DNA of 64,000 nucleotides from Spirodela intermedia (taxonomy: Eukaryota > Streptophyta > Magnoliopsida > Alismatales > Araceae). Each line of letters opens with the position of its first letter. The stretch's first letter is position 1. The stretch lies in assembly GCA_902729315.2 (NCBI GenBank), contig LR746264.1:6975878-7039877 (forward strand). Direction: 5' to 3'. Shown piece by piece: positions 24,878 to 35,443 of the stretch. The notes under the pieces are model-generated. The model saw only the letters and a program-made list of their open reading frames with translations, searched no databases and was not told the DNA's origin. Position numbers and translations under genes: made by a program.

Positions 24878-26627
24878 GAGAGCACTAGGCGGAGCTGAGC
24901 TCCAGGGAAAGGAGATAAAAGAGGGATAAAAAAAGGGCTTTCGAGGGAAGACGGCGAGGGTTTTGGAGGAAAGAAAGAAGACGCGTTTTCTCTTGTTAAT
25001 GTCAATTCTTCCATTTAAACAGAGGACGAAGTCGATTTGTATCATCCAACTCGGAATATAAAATTCCGATTTAGCTATCCGTCTTCATTTGTCAACATTC
25101 TACGCCGTAGAATAATCGACAATATTTTTTTTGCTTTATTGGGAAAAAATGAGCAAGAAAAGGTATCCTCTTTGGTGATGTTCTCTCTCTCTCTCTCTCT
25201 CTCTCCCTCCCATACAAGAGAAGCCGGCCCTTTCTTAACGTTCGTGACTAACCCGAGGCGTTGGGCTTCCCGATTGCGAGTGGGCTTCAATGGTCGGTTG
25301 ATGTTCGTGGAAATTAGAGAGCGGTATAGTTAGAGAGAGAGAGACGTAAGTGAACGACGAACATAAAACTAGACTGAGCAAGGAAGTACTCGAGAGATGG
25401 GTAAACAAACTCGTCACCTGACGCTCGCACGAGTCACTTCTCTCTCCCCCCGAGGCTCACCTGATCGACGTCTCGTTTCCGTGGCTCTGAACCACCACGC
25501 TGGTTGCGGCGGCGGCGGTGGCGGCTCCGTGCGCCACCCTGCTTCGGCCCGCAGGCAGTGTCCGCTGCGATTAGACGCGCAGCAGGTAGCTGCTACGGCA
25601 GCCGGAGCCTGGCGTCGGAGGCTCGCCGGAGGCGATCCCGGAGAAGAAGGGATACGGTCGGAGGATACGACGGCGGCCGACAGAACGCCGACGGCGAGTG
25701 ACGTCGCCTTTGCACATGCTATTTGGCAAGCTACCTACGTGCACGAGACTCCTCCATTACCTGATAACTGCTCGCTGTAATAGTCAACGCGTAGGATCCT
25801 TATGGACCTACTTATCGGCTCTTAGTGACGTATTTAATTAACGTTATGACGTAATCCTTCGTATCTTGCAGTATTAGATGTTTCAGTGATCTAAATACCT
25901 TGCTTAATGTATAGAAATGGAACGACATGGAAAAGTGGTTGACTTCATTTTCCGTTGACTTTATTGCGCGGAGAGGTGAGGATGTTGAACGAACCCAACC
26001 CAAAGGCGTGTCGTATCACCTGCCTTTGGGCTTCACTCCTGAGACTTCGGAGGAAGAGAGGGAGAGGCTGAAAAAGTGAGACGGGATGTGGGCCATTTAA
26101 TGCAAAAGATGGGCCGACAAACGGGCTGTGGGCTTCACGGAGAGAGGGAGAGAGAAAGAGAGCGACATCTCTGAAAAGCGTCCATCTGGAGTCATCTGTG
26201 TGTGGTAAACAGTTAGTTCATACTCGACTTCCTTTTGGCAACACCCGCCATTCTCTCTCTCTCCTCCACCCCCCACCACATCATCTTCTCTCTCTCTCTC
26301 TTCATGTGCCGGCCCCAGAGTGATGTCCAATCAAGGTCTCTACGCAAGCTGCAGTGCGTTCATGGCGGCATCTCGCCTTCTGAAATATTCTGCGACCCGG
26401 CGGCCTCATTTCGTCGACGAGCTCCGATGCCGTTCGTCATATCACGCCCTCCTTCTCGCCCTCCCCCCCCCCCCCCTCGGATCGCTCATCCATTCGAGAA
26501 GGAAGAAGAGGAAGAGTAAGAAGTCAATGATGTTATTGTCCGGTGAAGCTGATCTGCGACAGCCGCCCGTGGTTACACAGAAAAACCTGGAACTGGCAGA
26601 GACAGGCCAGCGGAGGAGGAGGCTGCA
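23556..26627. other. Intergenic region upstream of PIN, rich in GA/CT tracts
   Basis: The segment should contain the PIN promoter on its left and the 3' end of the CLE transcript on its right. It holds many GA or CT runs: 23962-23984, 24127-24144, 24832-24874 and 25187-25205. An open frame at 25397-25780 (+, 127 codons) is GC-rich low-complexity sequence with no domain; frames at 24496-24801 and 26235-26519 are similar. I call no gene here. Confidence 0.55.
24832..24874. repeat. (GA)n microsatellite upstream of PIN
   Basis: A 43-nt GA dinucleotide run, the longest in the window. GA runs in plant promoters are known binding sites of BPC-type proteins; a role here is inference. Confidence 0.95.
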
Positions 26628-26858
26628 TCATCGGTGGTGCAGCGGGTTCGGCCCAGTACAGACTTCCCTCTTCTCGTCGACGACGGCCCGCCCGTCGTCC
26701 TTCGCCGCGCTGCCAAGACCCCCAGCGCCGCCTGGACGTGCCGGAAGTGTCGCCGGACGGGCATAAGGCCGGGCTCTCCTTCCACGTACCTCATCTACCG
26801 ACCCCAACAGCGCCAGCAGGATGACACACCACGCGACGCCCCTCCCTGCCGCCATCAT
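26628..26858 (-). CDS. CLE: CLE-family signalling peptide precursor
   Basis: This intronless 76-aa frame is a CLAVATA3/ESR-related precursor. Residues 1 to about 26 (MMAAGRGVAWCVILLALLGS and on) form a signal peptide. A variable, Arg/Ala/Gly-rich region follows, and residues 64-75 form the CLE dodecapeptide REVCTGPNPLHH, ending one residue before the stop. Mature CLE peptides are cut out, often hydroxylated and arabinosylated, and read by LRR receptor kinases such as CLV1/BAM to control meristem and vascular growth. The odd point is Cys at position 4, where Pro is usual; position 7 Pro, the usual glycosylation site, is kept. The start is the first of two adjacent Met codons; the open frame extends 31 codons further upstream but that part is Arg-rich and would mask the signal peptide. 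It lies 537 nt downstream of CPN10. Confidence 0.85.
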   Translation of the reverse strand: MMAAGRGVAWCVILLALLGSVDEVRGRRARPYARPATLPARPGGAGGLGSAAKDDGRAVVDEKREVCTGPNPLHHR

Positions 26859-26976
26859 CTCCCTCCGGCAGCGCCGCCTCCTGCACGAGGGCTCCCTCCT
26901 TCCGGGGCCTCCGAGACGGATAAGCAAGCAGAGCCTCGCCCGCCTAACCATTCACCTGGGCCGCGGCGGAGTCGAC

Positions 26977-26984
26977 ATTTAATA
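26977..26984 (-). promoter_or_regulatory. Candidate TATA-like box of the CLE gene
   Basis: TATTAAAT reads on the minus strand 119 nt upstream of the CLE ATG, implying a leader near 90 nt. The remainder of 26859-27395 has no gene I can support. Confidence 0.35.
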
Positions 26985-27395
26985 TGAGAAGCGGCTGTGC
27001 TCTCCTGTACAGACGGAGCCGCCGGCGTGAGCTCGTGCCGAGACGGACGGCGAGAGCTCCCCGACAGGCGTCGTGGGCTCCATTCACCTGGGAATTTCAC
27101 GTGGCCGCCGGGCGCCCGGCCGACGGCCTGTCATTTCCGACAGCCAGTCCGAACCAGCAGCACCTCCTCTTAAAGGCGACCGCCAGACTAACTATTCAAC
27201 CTGATTCAGACTCATGAAGCAGGGGGGGGGGAGGTCATTAAACAGCAGTACGTGAGGAAAATGAGCGTTCTGCCAAGCAATGGCGACCTCGTCAACGAGT
27301 CGAGTGAGAGAGAACAGAGAGGGCGGCACTGTTCAACTACAGAATTCAAGCCCCCCTCAGGCTGCAGGGGAAAATGACCTCCGGCGCTGACGTCG

Positions 27396-30300
27396 CTACT
27401 CATGAAGCGTTCCCAGGACGTCGTCTTCTCTGAAAAGATGGTACCTGAGAGAGTTCACCCCCCAAAATAAGATTGCTAAGTTAGATTTTATCTTAAGTCA
27501 TAAGGTCAGAATATAGTTAGTAATCATTAAGCTACCTTTGGGTTAGCGTGATACTAGAACGAAAGTATATCTTTATTTTATTCCTAGAGCAAAAAAAAAA
27601 AAACTTGCCTTCGGTAATACATGATTTTGGTTAACCAAAACACGTTAATATTTTGGGTTCCAGTTTCCCTAGAACCCAATTTTTTTATTTAAAAAAAGTC
27701 AAAACATATCTTTACCAATGTGATAATGGTTGATTATAAAAAAATAAATTTATCCCGCGACTTTGATCAACTAGACAAAACATTGTTTTTATCTTTTGAT
27801 ATCCCCGAAATGATGAATCTCGTGTTCAGGGGGTTCTGTGGGTGGAGAGCCGGAATTTCTCACTTCCGATTCCGAAGATCAAAAGAAGGCGAAAACAACT
27901 GAAAAAAAAAATAAAAAAAAATAGGATCTGATAGAACATAAATGTATGAATTATGAGGATGGAGGGGACTCGCTACGAATCCGGGTATTTCTGGCTTGTA
28001 ATTCTTGGCAGCAATTCGGCTCTCAATTCGGTGAAAAAAAAATTTGGGAAAAAGAAACTCCCTTCGGTAATAGTAATATTAAATGATTTTGTCACCAATC
28101 TAAAAAGACAATTCCGAAGATGTTTTTCTTGGAAGTATGACGCCACCACCCAATTAAGTAATTGAGGAAGAGCAAGAAGACAGAGATATGAATCTAAGGT
28201 AGTGGAGAGCATACTCTTTGTCGCCCAGTTTTACTTCTGTACCCCCGTACTCAGGCAGAAGGACATGGTCCCCTTCCTTGAATGCCACAGGGATGAGATT
28301 TCCATTTCTATCACGGGCGCCAGGACCCACCGCTACGATTTTTCCAGAGTTCAGCTATTACAGACAGACAAAAGTAAGAGAATTTAGTTCATATGAAATT
28401 TGGGCAATCAGAAGGAAATATATTTAGCATCTAGATTTATCGTTACGAAAGAAAGCTTAAAAAAGCGGGAGAAATATCAGAAGGAAAAAAGCGACCAAGC
28501 ATCTGAGATATCGGGGGGGGGGGGATGAGGAAAGATAAGAAATTAAAGACATACGCTACTGATACAAGAGAACAAACAAGAAAGTTTTAGAGGCAACAGA
28601 TCCTGCATATCCTAACCGTGTTGCCTACTTACATCCATATATATCCACCAAGCCACCATAAAGCTTTTCTTTTTACCTAAGCACTGTCATCTCACCACAC
28701 ACTTGCTACAAATCTATCTTCATAGATCCCTCTTATTCTCCCAAGGAACATTCATCTGCTAAACGTGTTGCCAAAAAATATTGCCCTTATCTCCGGTTGG
28801 CGTTTTGACCATATTTCTTCATTTCATTCAATGGAAGGACCTCTGGAATTTTTCACCTCCCCCAAATGTTCGACCCTCAATATCTCAAGCACGAGGTCCT
28901 CATTGCCACCACCACATCGTCCATCTTGTTAGTCAACTACTCCAACCACCGGTAATCACTCTAGATCCCATCTATCTGACCCTCCTGATTGGTGGTCCTA
29001 TTCCTTTATTGTGGCCTTCACAGAGGTCACAACAGCATCATAAGCATCTTCCACCATCTTCCACCCAAGCTCAAATTCCCCTTCTCCTCAGCCAACACTT
29101 TCACAGTAGACCCGTTCCTTTAAGGTTGTAGATTTGTCGTTTTTGAAGACCTTACAAATACCAAGACAATAGCTCATAGTAACTGTATACAGGCGAAAGA
29201 TGCAGCACGGCGTGGTCTCCCAGAAAAACATTGCAACTCTGCAGATTAAATGAGGTAAATGTGTACAAATCGTTTCTAGACTGTCATCCTGGGAGCTGCC
29301 AACATCAACCGAAAAAAATAAACTGCCCTTCTAACGCCACTTCCATTGAGACTTTAAATTGAAATGAGCATCCTGACACAATCTCCAATGCACCCCTCGA
29401 AACCTGTGCCAAATGCATCCGCTCCAATCCACCAGAGACATCACCATAGGAATGAGCAGAGGAGAATTCATGACAGCTAAGGATTTCTTGCTAACAGTTG
29501 TTTAATTCATTATCTTGATCCACAAGGCATTAAAAAGCACCATGCCATTACCATAAGACGATATATTGTCAAAAAGGAATGCATATGAGGCCACTTCAGA
29601 CCACTAGAAGCTTATTCAAGTCATGTTGCGATCAACCGAATCAAAGTACGATCATTTTGATTGCAATTAACAAGCTTATTCAAGTCTTTCGGTTGCAATT
29701 CACAAGTATTTGAAAATAACTCACAAGAAATTTTGGTAGAAAACCAGTAGGGACAAGTTTATCACCTCAGCCACTCATCCCCATCGCCAACCTAGAATGC
29801 TTTTTCAAACTTCAACGCTTGAAAGTAAACAAGATACAACGATAATTATAAATCATTTGGTATCAGGCCTTTACAGCGAAATGTTTGTTGCCAGCACACA
29901 ACCCCTTTCGCAGTCTGTATTTGCCTATGGATTAAAGAACTGGTACAGCATGTCCCCTGTTGACACCCTTCCAGCAAGTTGACAGACGCACTTCGATTGC
30001 AGATGTTAATCTACACAACATTAGTTGGTTGATACAGATTGCACTTGACCGATCGTATACCCCATACAGCACTGCAACAGGAAGAAAATCCACCACGAGT
30101 TCGAGCGTTCTAATAATTTCAAAACCTAAAACTCAATGCTTTTCTCTCTGATGTCGATCAGGGCCCAAGTTTTTAATGGTCTCTTGAGACACTAGCACTC
30201 CAACGAAGACGCGCTTGTCAATCGAACAATCGACCTATCCACCAGATAAAAGACCTTAGATTGTCTAGATGTAATGACATTGGATTTCTGCCTCCGATGG

Positions 30301-30800
30301 TCCCAATTCCTTGGTATTAAACAGATGGAAAAAGTGACCAAGATAATAATGAAGAAAAAGATGTTCTCCTGGCAAATGGCAGCCATAATGCAACAGTCAC
30401 GGAGGAAGAAAATACAGAAAAAAATAAATCCACGTTCAAATGTGCTCTAAGATATGAAACACCGATATCAACTGAAGAGCAAAAGCTTACGAATGCAATA
30501 CTAGACGAGTAGGAACAAAGGCTCACAGGCATTCACAGAAAGAAACAGAAAACGATGGCTACACAAGTAAAATACAAAGTACCCAGAGGAAAAATCTGAT
30601 GCTAAAAGCCTCAACTATCATCATCATCTTACGTAAAGCAAAGACGTGTCTCCCTTAGCTGTAAGAGAGTTAGCTAGAGATGAAGATACCTTGGTGGTCT
30701 TCTCCGGCAGCAGGATACCAGTGTTGGTCTTGGCGGGTGGCACGATCTTCTCCACCAGCACGCGGTTCAACGACGGGACCAGTCGCTTCAGAGCGGCCAT
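27396..30800 (-). CDS. CPN10: 10-kDa chaperonin (CPN10, GroES-type), mitochondrial-type
   Basis: The product is a GroES-like co-chaperonin that caps the CPN60 folding chamber. Three exons fit: 30690-30800, 28215-28354 and 27396-27444, giving 99 aa, the normal size for the family. Exon 1 encodes MAALKRLVPSLNRVLVEKIV and the mobile loop (AKTNTGILLPE) that contacts CPN60. Exon 2 has the conserved AVGPGARDRNGNLIPV and VLLPEYGGTEVKLGDKE. Exon 3 ends HLFREDDVLGTLHE, with the Glu codon split GA/G across the intron. There is no cleaved transit peptide, as is usual for mitochondrial CPN10. The first intron is long (2,335 nt). A heat-shock element lies 86-105 nt upstream of the ATG, fitting stress induction. 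Confidence 0.95.
28355..30689 (-). other. Long first intron of CPN10
   Basis: This intron is unusually long for a 300-nt coding sequence. An open frame at 28781-29131 (+, 116 codons, Pro/His/Leu-rich) has no domain I know. A 10-nt poly-G run occurs near 28515. I see no terminal repeats that would mark an inserted element, but an old one cannot be excluded. Confidence 0.6.
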
Positions 30801-30885
30801 GGCAGCAGACTGAAATGGGAGTGCCGACACCAACGAATGACAGGACTCTCAACGAGTGTAGGGTTTAAGACCCACCCTCCACGAC

Positions 30886-30905
30886 TCTCCGGAATGTTCC
30901 AGAGC
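30886..30905 (-). promoter_or_regulatory. Heat-shock element upstream of CPN10
   Basis: Four adjoining 5-nt units in alternating orientation can be read: tCTCc, gGAAt, gTTCc and aGAGc. The two central units match nGAAn/nTTCn perfectly and the outer two match at two of three positions. This is the form bound by heat-shock factor trimers. Confidence 0.6.
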
Positions 30906-30922
30906 TGTATACACGCGTGAGT

Positions 30923-30977
30923 CACGTGTCATCTACTCAAGGGATTCGACCTGTGTGACACAAAAGATACACACGTG
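30923..30977. promoter_or_regulatory. Paired G-boxes between CPN10 and MED26
   Basis: CACGTG occurs at 30923-30928 and again at 30972-30977, in the 964-nt space between the divergent CPN10 and MED26-like starts. G-boxes bind bZIP and bHLH factors; which gene they serve cannot be told from sequence. Confidence 0.5.
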
Positions 30978-31147
30978 CCGCCGTCCTCCGCCTTCCCCCG
31001 GTTGAAAGTTACCTCTCTCTCTCTCTCCTTCTGCTGGTAAATTTATTGCAGTGGAGATGGAATCACTTAGCGCCGCTGCCGCAACCTATTCCGTCTTCTT
31101 CACCATGAGAAGACGGTAGGGGCAGTTGGAGAAGACCGAAGCCACCT

Positions 31148-31150
<3 letters not shown>

Positions 31151-31184
<34 letters not shown>
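31151..31184. repeat. (CT)n microsatellite in the MED26-like leader or promoter
   Basis: A 34-nt CT run lies about 580 nt upstream of the MED26-like ATG. CT tracts are frequent in plant 5' leaders. Confidence 0.9.
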
Positions 31185-31186
<2 letters not shown>

Positions 31187-31764
31187 CTTTCTCTCTCTTC
31201 CGCGTCCTGATCCTGCGGGGGATAATCGGATGAGAGATAAATCTCAGCGATCTCGGTTGGCAGGGACGTCTCCTCCTGGAAAATTGCCCCTTTCTGTTTC
31301 TGGAGGGACCGCTGATAAGTCACCTCATCGCCTCTGTGTGTTCCCCCCGCCGTTTGTCAACCGGGTTTCCGCTTTCACCTTCCCCGCTTCTTCTCTTGGA
31401 CTCCGGAAGAGACATCGGCGGATGGATGGATAACAGCTTCTTCCCTGGGCGGTGGCCCTAAGGCGGAAAATTCGGATTCTTCGGATTTTCGGACCAAGAA
31501 AAAGGAAAGAAAACGAATTAAAGAGGAGGAACGGATTTCCGTCGTCCGAAGTCGTGGCATTTATTTGGAATTTGAAGCCATAACTGTTGAAAGTCTGATC
31601 TCGCAGTTGTTCCTGATTTGGACCTCGCAATTCGGAGCCCGGACCGATCGATCCCCCTCTGAACGGACCTCCTTCACCATCTCATTCTGTTGGTATCGCG
31701 TTTGTTGCTGATTTGGTTCCTCTAGAGCGTGAATCAGACGCCGAGCTTCCCTGATTCCGCCAGC

Positions 31765-34642
31765 ATGATGGCGGATTTTGGAGAGCTGGACTACTGGAGG
31801 AAGCACTTCCGGAGTGCCGATTCCGATATCTTCATCGTGATCGAGCACGCGATCCTCATCGCCGCATCGGATTATCCGGCGGAGTTTCGCAACCGGAGGG
31901 ATCAGATCACCGAGAGACTCTTCTCTTGCCAGTTGCCCAGGTGCTTCGGGTGCGATCGAATCAAGGAGCAGGCGTTCGAGGTTGAAGGGGAAGAGTTCAG
32001 CGGAGGAACCGGCGTCCTTGCCACTGGCTGCGGCGAGAAGGAGAGCAAGGTCAATTGCGGCACCGATGAACGACAGGAGGATGAAGATTTGAAGTGGGTC
32101 TCGAGCAATTACAGTTTCGATGAAGCTGAGGCATTAACGGAAGAGATCGAGGAAGAGAACCAGATCATCGGGGAGGTGCTGAGGATCAAGGAAATTATCG
32201 TCAACAAGGACTACGAGGTCTACCGCTGAACTTTCTGGTTTCATTTTCTTCCTCATCCTCGAATCAGGATTCGTAGAATTCTGTGTCTTCAATCTCCCAA
32301 TTTCATCGCATGGGTTCCTTCCCAATCTCTTTGATGAATTTTGACGCCCCAAATTTCTTCTTGTGAGCTACGACTCGACAGGGAAATATGTTCTCCAATA
32401 TTTTGACTTCGTTCCCCTTGGTGTTGATTGCTTTCAGTCTGATTCTCGGCTGTTTGAGTCCCTCAGGAGGCTTCAACTCATGGCTCTTTCTGTGGAAGTT
32501 CTCAAGGTTGTGATGGGATTTTCTTCGTACTTGGAAGTGAAATGCTTCCCAGTAAGCCTGCAGTTCCCACATTCATTTGATTTATTCTCTGTTCATCGAT
32601 ACAGGCGACGGAGATCGGAAAAGCTCTGAATGGGCTCCGGAGACACAGCTCAAGACAAATTTCTCAGCTGGTATCCTCTCTGATCGGGTAAGTTTGGCCT
32701 GATAATCGCAGAATAAGCTTCACTTATGAAGTGAAAATTAGCCGGCATTCTCTGTTTTGACTTTGTGATGATTACCGACCAAATTCAGGAGGATTATTTG
32801 GTCAGGCTCATCTTCCCCATCTCCCCACCCCCAAACGCTATCATAGCTTGTCTATTTAAATAGATGCGGAAATTCCTCAGAATCGATTGCTCTTATTACT
32901 ATGATTTCTCCTGAGCTTGCTCATTGAGAACCTGAGGTTCGGCTTCCCTGTGCTTTCATGTGGGTGGAGGTATCTTGAAGACCAATCAGCGTTTATTGCT
33001 GTTTTCTGATCATGGTAACAGAGAAATCTTTCCGGGCCTGCATGTGCAGATCATCGTTTTCTTTCTGTTTATGCATTCATGTCGATGGGCAACGAACGTA
33101 CATGGTGGTGTCTCTGTGGAGAAAGACTAGACTTCCTCAGCTTTTGCCATGGAGTTTCAATCACGCATACTCTCTCTCTCTATCGTATGTAGTCGTCACT
33201 GCATGAATCATCATCTTCGTTCTCCATGATCCTTGAGCATGGCCGTACTTCTCTCTCTATTCTTGGCCTGCATCAACATAGTCGACAGATCAATGTGAAA
33301 TTATTTATTTTTATCTATGGATCTTTGATCGATCCACAGGGCCTGGAAGATTCTGGTGGATGAATGGATGGATGCTACTGCTGCTCTTACGGGTGATTCT
33401 AGTGACTCTCTTGGGTTTTTATTTATTTCTGGGCGGCCGCTGTTCTCACTCTTCGTTTCAAACGGCAGAAGGCACCCCTGAGTCTAAAGCTCCTTCGGTT
33501 GTGGAAGACGAGGAAGAGGAAGGAGGACTCCCCTCCCCTCCCATGGATGAAGGGGCCCTGTTCACCACTCCAGGCGCGATGGAGCTTTCCCAGGTGAGCC
33601 ACTGATCCACAGCTAGGCCTTTACCCTTTCCTAAGACTAATCACATTACCTGAGCATCTTAGTTGGGTATGCTGCAAGTCTAAGCATCTTCTCGTCTCTG
33701 AAGACAACGACACTTTAGCTGCCACTTTTGGCAATCTTTTCGTCACTGACGAGTGAGACTGACTGGTTCTTTAATCCTGTCTTCCCCGTGGCGATCTTGC
33801 TGCGCGGTGAAGTTCTTCGACGGAATGAGCGACGACGGATGTAAGTGGGGAGTACCTTCATCTTCTTCCTCCAAAATCTTCCATGAACACATCCAATGAT
33901 TCTTTTTTCCCCCCTGAATTTTCATTCAGGTGCCCAGAAGGACGATGGATCCGGCAAACGCGCAGAGGACCGGATGAAGAAACCATCCGCGCAAAATCAG
34001 AAACGATCGATGAGGAAGCATCAGCCGTCGAATAAGCAGGAAGAGAGCCCGCAAGAGCCCGTCGCCGAGCGGTGCAGGCCGCAAGCGGAGGTCCCCCTAG
34101 CGCAGAGGAAACTATCGAGCTCCAGCGTTGCCTCCGGGCCTGGAAGACCTCAGAAGGCATGCGTGGCCAAGGTCAACGGTAGCTTCCAGAAGAGGCAGGG
34201 ATCTTCTGGGACAGGAAAGAAGACATCTTCTAGCTCCCACAATGTGAGTAATAGTGAAGGTAATCCACCCGCAATGTGAAGGTAATCGTCTATCTGATGT
34301 ATTTCTCTGGTCCTCCCTGGTTGAAGCTTCACGAAGAGATCCCAGTTTGCGCCAAGCTTGAAGCCGCCAAGAGGAAGCTCCATGAAGGCTACCAGCAAGC
34401 CGAGAATGGTGACGTTGACTTCACTTCTTCACGAATATCACGTGGATGTGGTTTGACTTACTTCCCCGTTCTGTGGGCGAGGATGATGACGTAGATTTCT
34501 GCTCTACCCTAATGCAGCGAAGAAGCAACGGACAATTCAGGTCATGGAGCTGCATGATCTGCCTAAGCGAGGGCTCAGCCGCAGACAGCCCTTCATCAAG
34601 CAGGGATCCCGCAGCCAGCATCGGACGAATCTATGCCGCTAG
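31765..34642 (+). CDS. MED26: MED26-like protein with TFIIS N-terminal domain
   Basis: The product matches the plant 'probable mediator subunit 26' family, which has the TFIIS N-terminal (LW) helical domain used to contact transcription elongation factors in the nucleus. Nine exons fit: 31765-32217, 32438-32506, 32605-32687, 33340-33392, 33469-33593, 33813-33840, 33930-34243, 34327-34408 and 34518-34642, giving 443 aa. The N-terminal region has ELDYWRKHFRSADSDIF and a CFGCD motif. The LW domain (about 130-215) includes LFESLRRLQLMALSVEVLK, ATEIGKALNGLRRHSSRQI and WKILVDEW. A basic Ser/Lys-rich linker follows, and the end RTIQVMELHDLPKRGLSRR is the family C-terminus. Two Met codons are adjacent at 31765 and 31768, and a further in-frame Met lies at 31729; the start is therefore uncertain by a few residues. 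The 28-nt sixth exon is the least certain. Confidence 0.9.
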
Positions 34643-35157
34643 TCCATCTAACCCGGCGGCGCCGCCAATCTTTGTGAATAGTCAACGAAGCCCACGGCGG
34701 GGATGGGTTGGCAGCCGTTCCTGATCTTAATTTCCAATTTTCACTGTCAATGATGGGGAGCTTCGGCACATCATTCACATATATTTGAAAATTATTCGGC
34801 CCAATTCACCGGAATGTTTTGATAATATTAATATTGCATATATTTTGGGCCTCGGTCCATTTAGTCCGTCTTGGCTCAGTGCTGCTCTATCGGATCCTCT
34901 TTGGTCCTCTCTCCAGGAAGCCTCTCCTCGTTATTTGGAGATGTATTCTGGTATACTTGCATAAGTAAAGCTTTTTAGGGTTTCAAATAAAAATAACAAA
35001 ATAGTAAAGAAATAGTGGCCGGTGTCGTATGGAATTTAAGACGAGGGACTTACAGTATTTAGGCCACGCCGATTTGAGGACCACCCGAGTCGACGAGTGA
35101 AGAATCGGGGGAGGGGGGGGGGGTGTTGAGAGGAAGCCTCTGCCGTAGGGAGGGGCC

Positions 35158-35242
35158 AACGGCTATGAATTCTGATTCCGTTCGTGTGGCCGTTGGATTC
35201 GGTGAGATCGGACCGTTGAGATTTGAAAACAAGCCGACCGTT
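35158..35242. promoter_or_regulatory. Cluster of five MSA-type (AACGG) elements
   Basis: AACGG cores occur at 35158-35162 (+) and, as CCGTT, at 35178-35182, 35190-35194, 35213-35217 and 35238-35242. The one at 35190 reads TCCAACGGCC on the minus strand, a full match to the mitosis-specific activator consensus bound by MYB3R factors. They lie 70-155 nt upstream of the TATA-like box, the usual place in B-type cyclin genes. Confidence 0.7.
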
Positions 35243-35310
35243 GAATCCACCACCCTGCCGAAAAGAGGAAGCGCAGTTCCCCTTCCGAGAGCCTGAACCT
35301 AATCCGCCCA

Positions 35311-35317
35311 TATTTAA
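35311..35317 (+). promoter_or_regulatory. Candidate TATA box of CYCB1
   Basis: TATTTAA lies 127 nt upstream of the CYCB1 ATG, implying a leader near 100 nt. Confidence 0.45.
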
Positions 35318-35443
35318 CTGTGTCGCTCGTCGGTAGCACGGAGTGTGAAGAAGAGAGAGAGGGGGAAACGGAAACAGGAGCAAAGGGGTCCGAGACCCTC
35401 GTCGCCGGTAGGGTTCTACAGAGGAGGAGGAGAAGGAAAAGAG

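Larger units (their letters stand above)
34643..35443. promoter_or_regulatory. Intergenic region and CYCB1 promoter
   Basis: The left part should hold the MED26-like 3' UTR. The right part is the cyclin promoter, with a TATTTAA box at 35311-35317 and a cluster of AACGG motifs at 35158-35242. No gene is seen. Confidence 0.7.

Noticed and set aside
25397-25780. Plus-strand frame of 127 codons
   Set aside because: Arg/Ala/Gly-rich low-complexity text with no family resemblance, lying in an intergenic region.
26320-26766. Plus-strand frame of 148 codons
   Set aside because: It overlaps the CLE gene antisense, is low-complexity, and has no domain.
28781-29131. Plus-strand frame of 116 codons in CPN10 intron 1
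   Set aside because: Pro/His/Leu-rich, no domain, no promoter-like context; kept only as an intron note.
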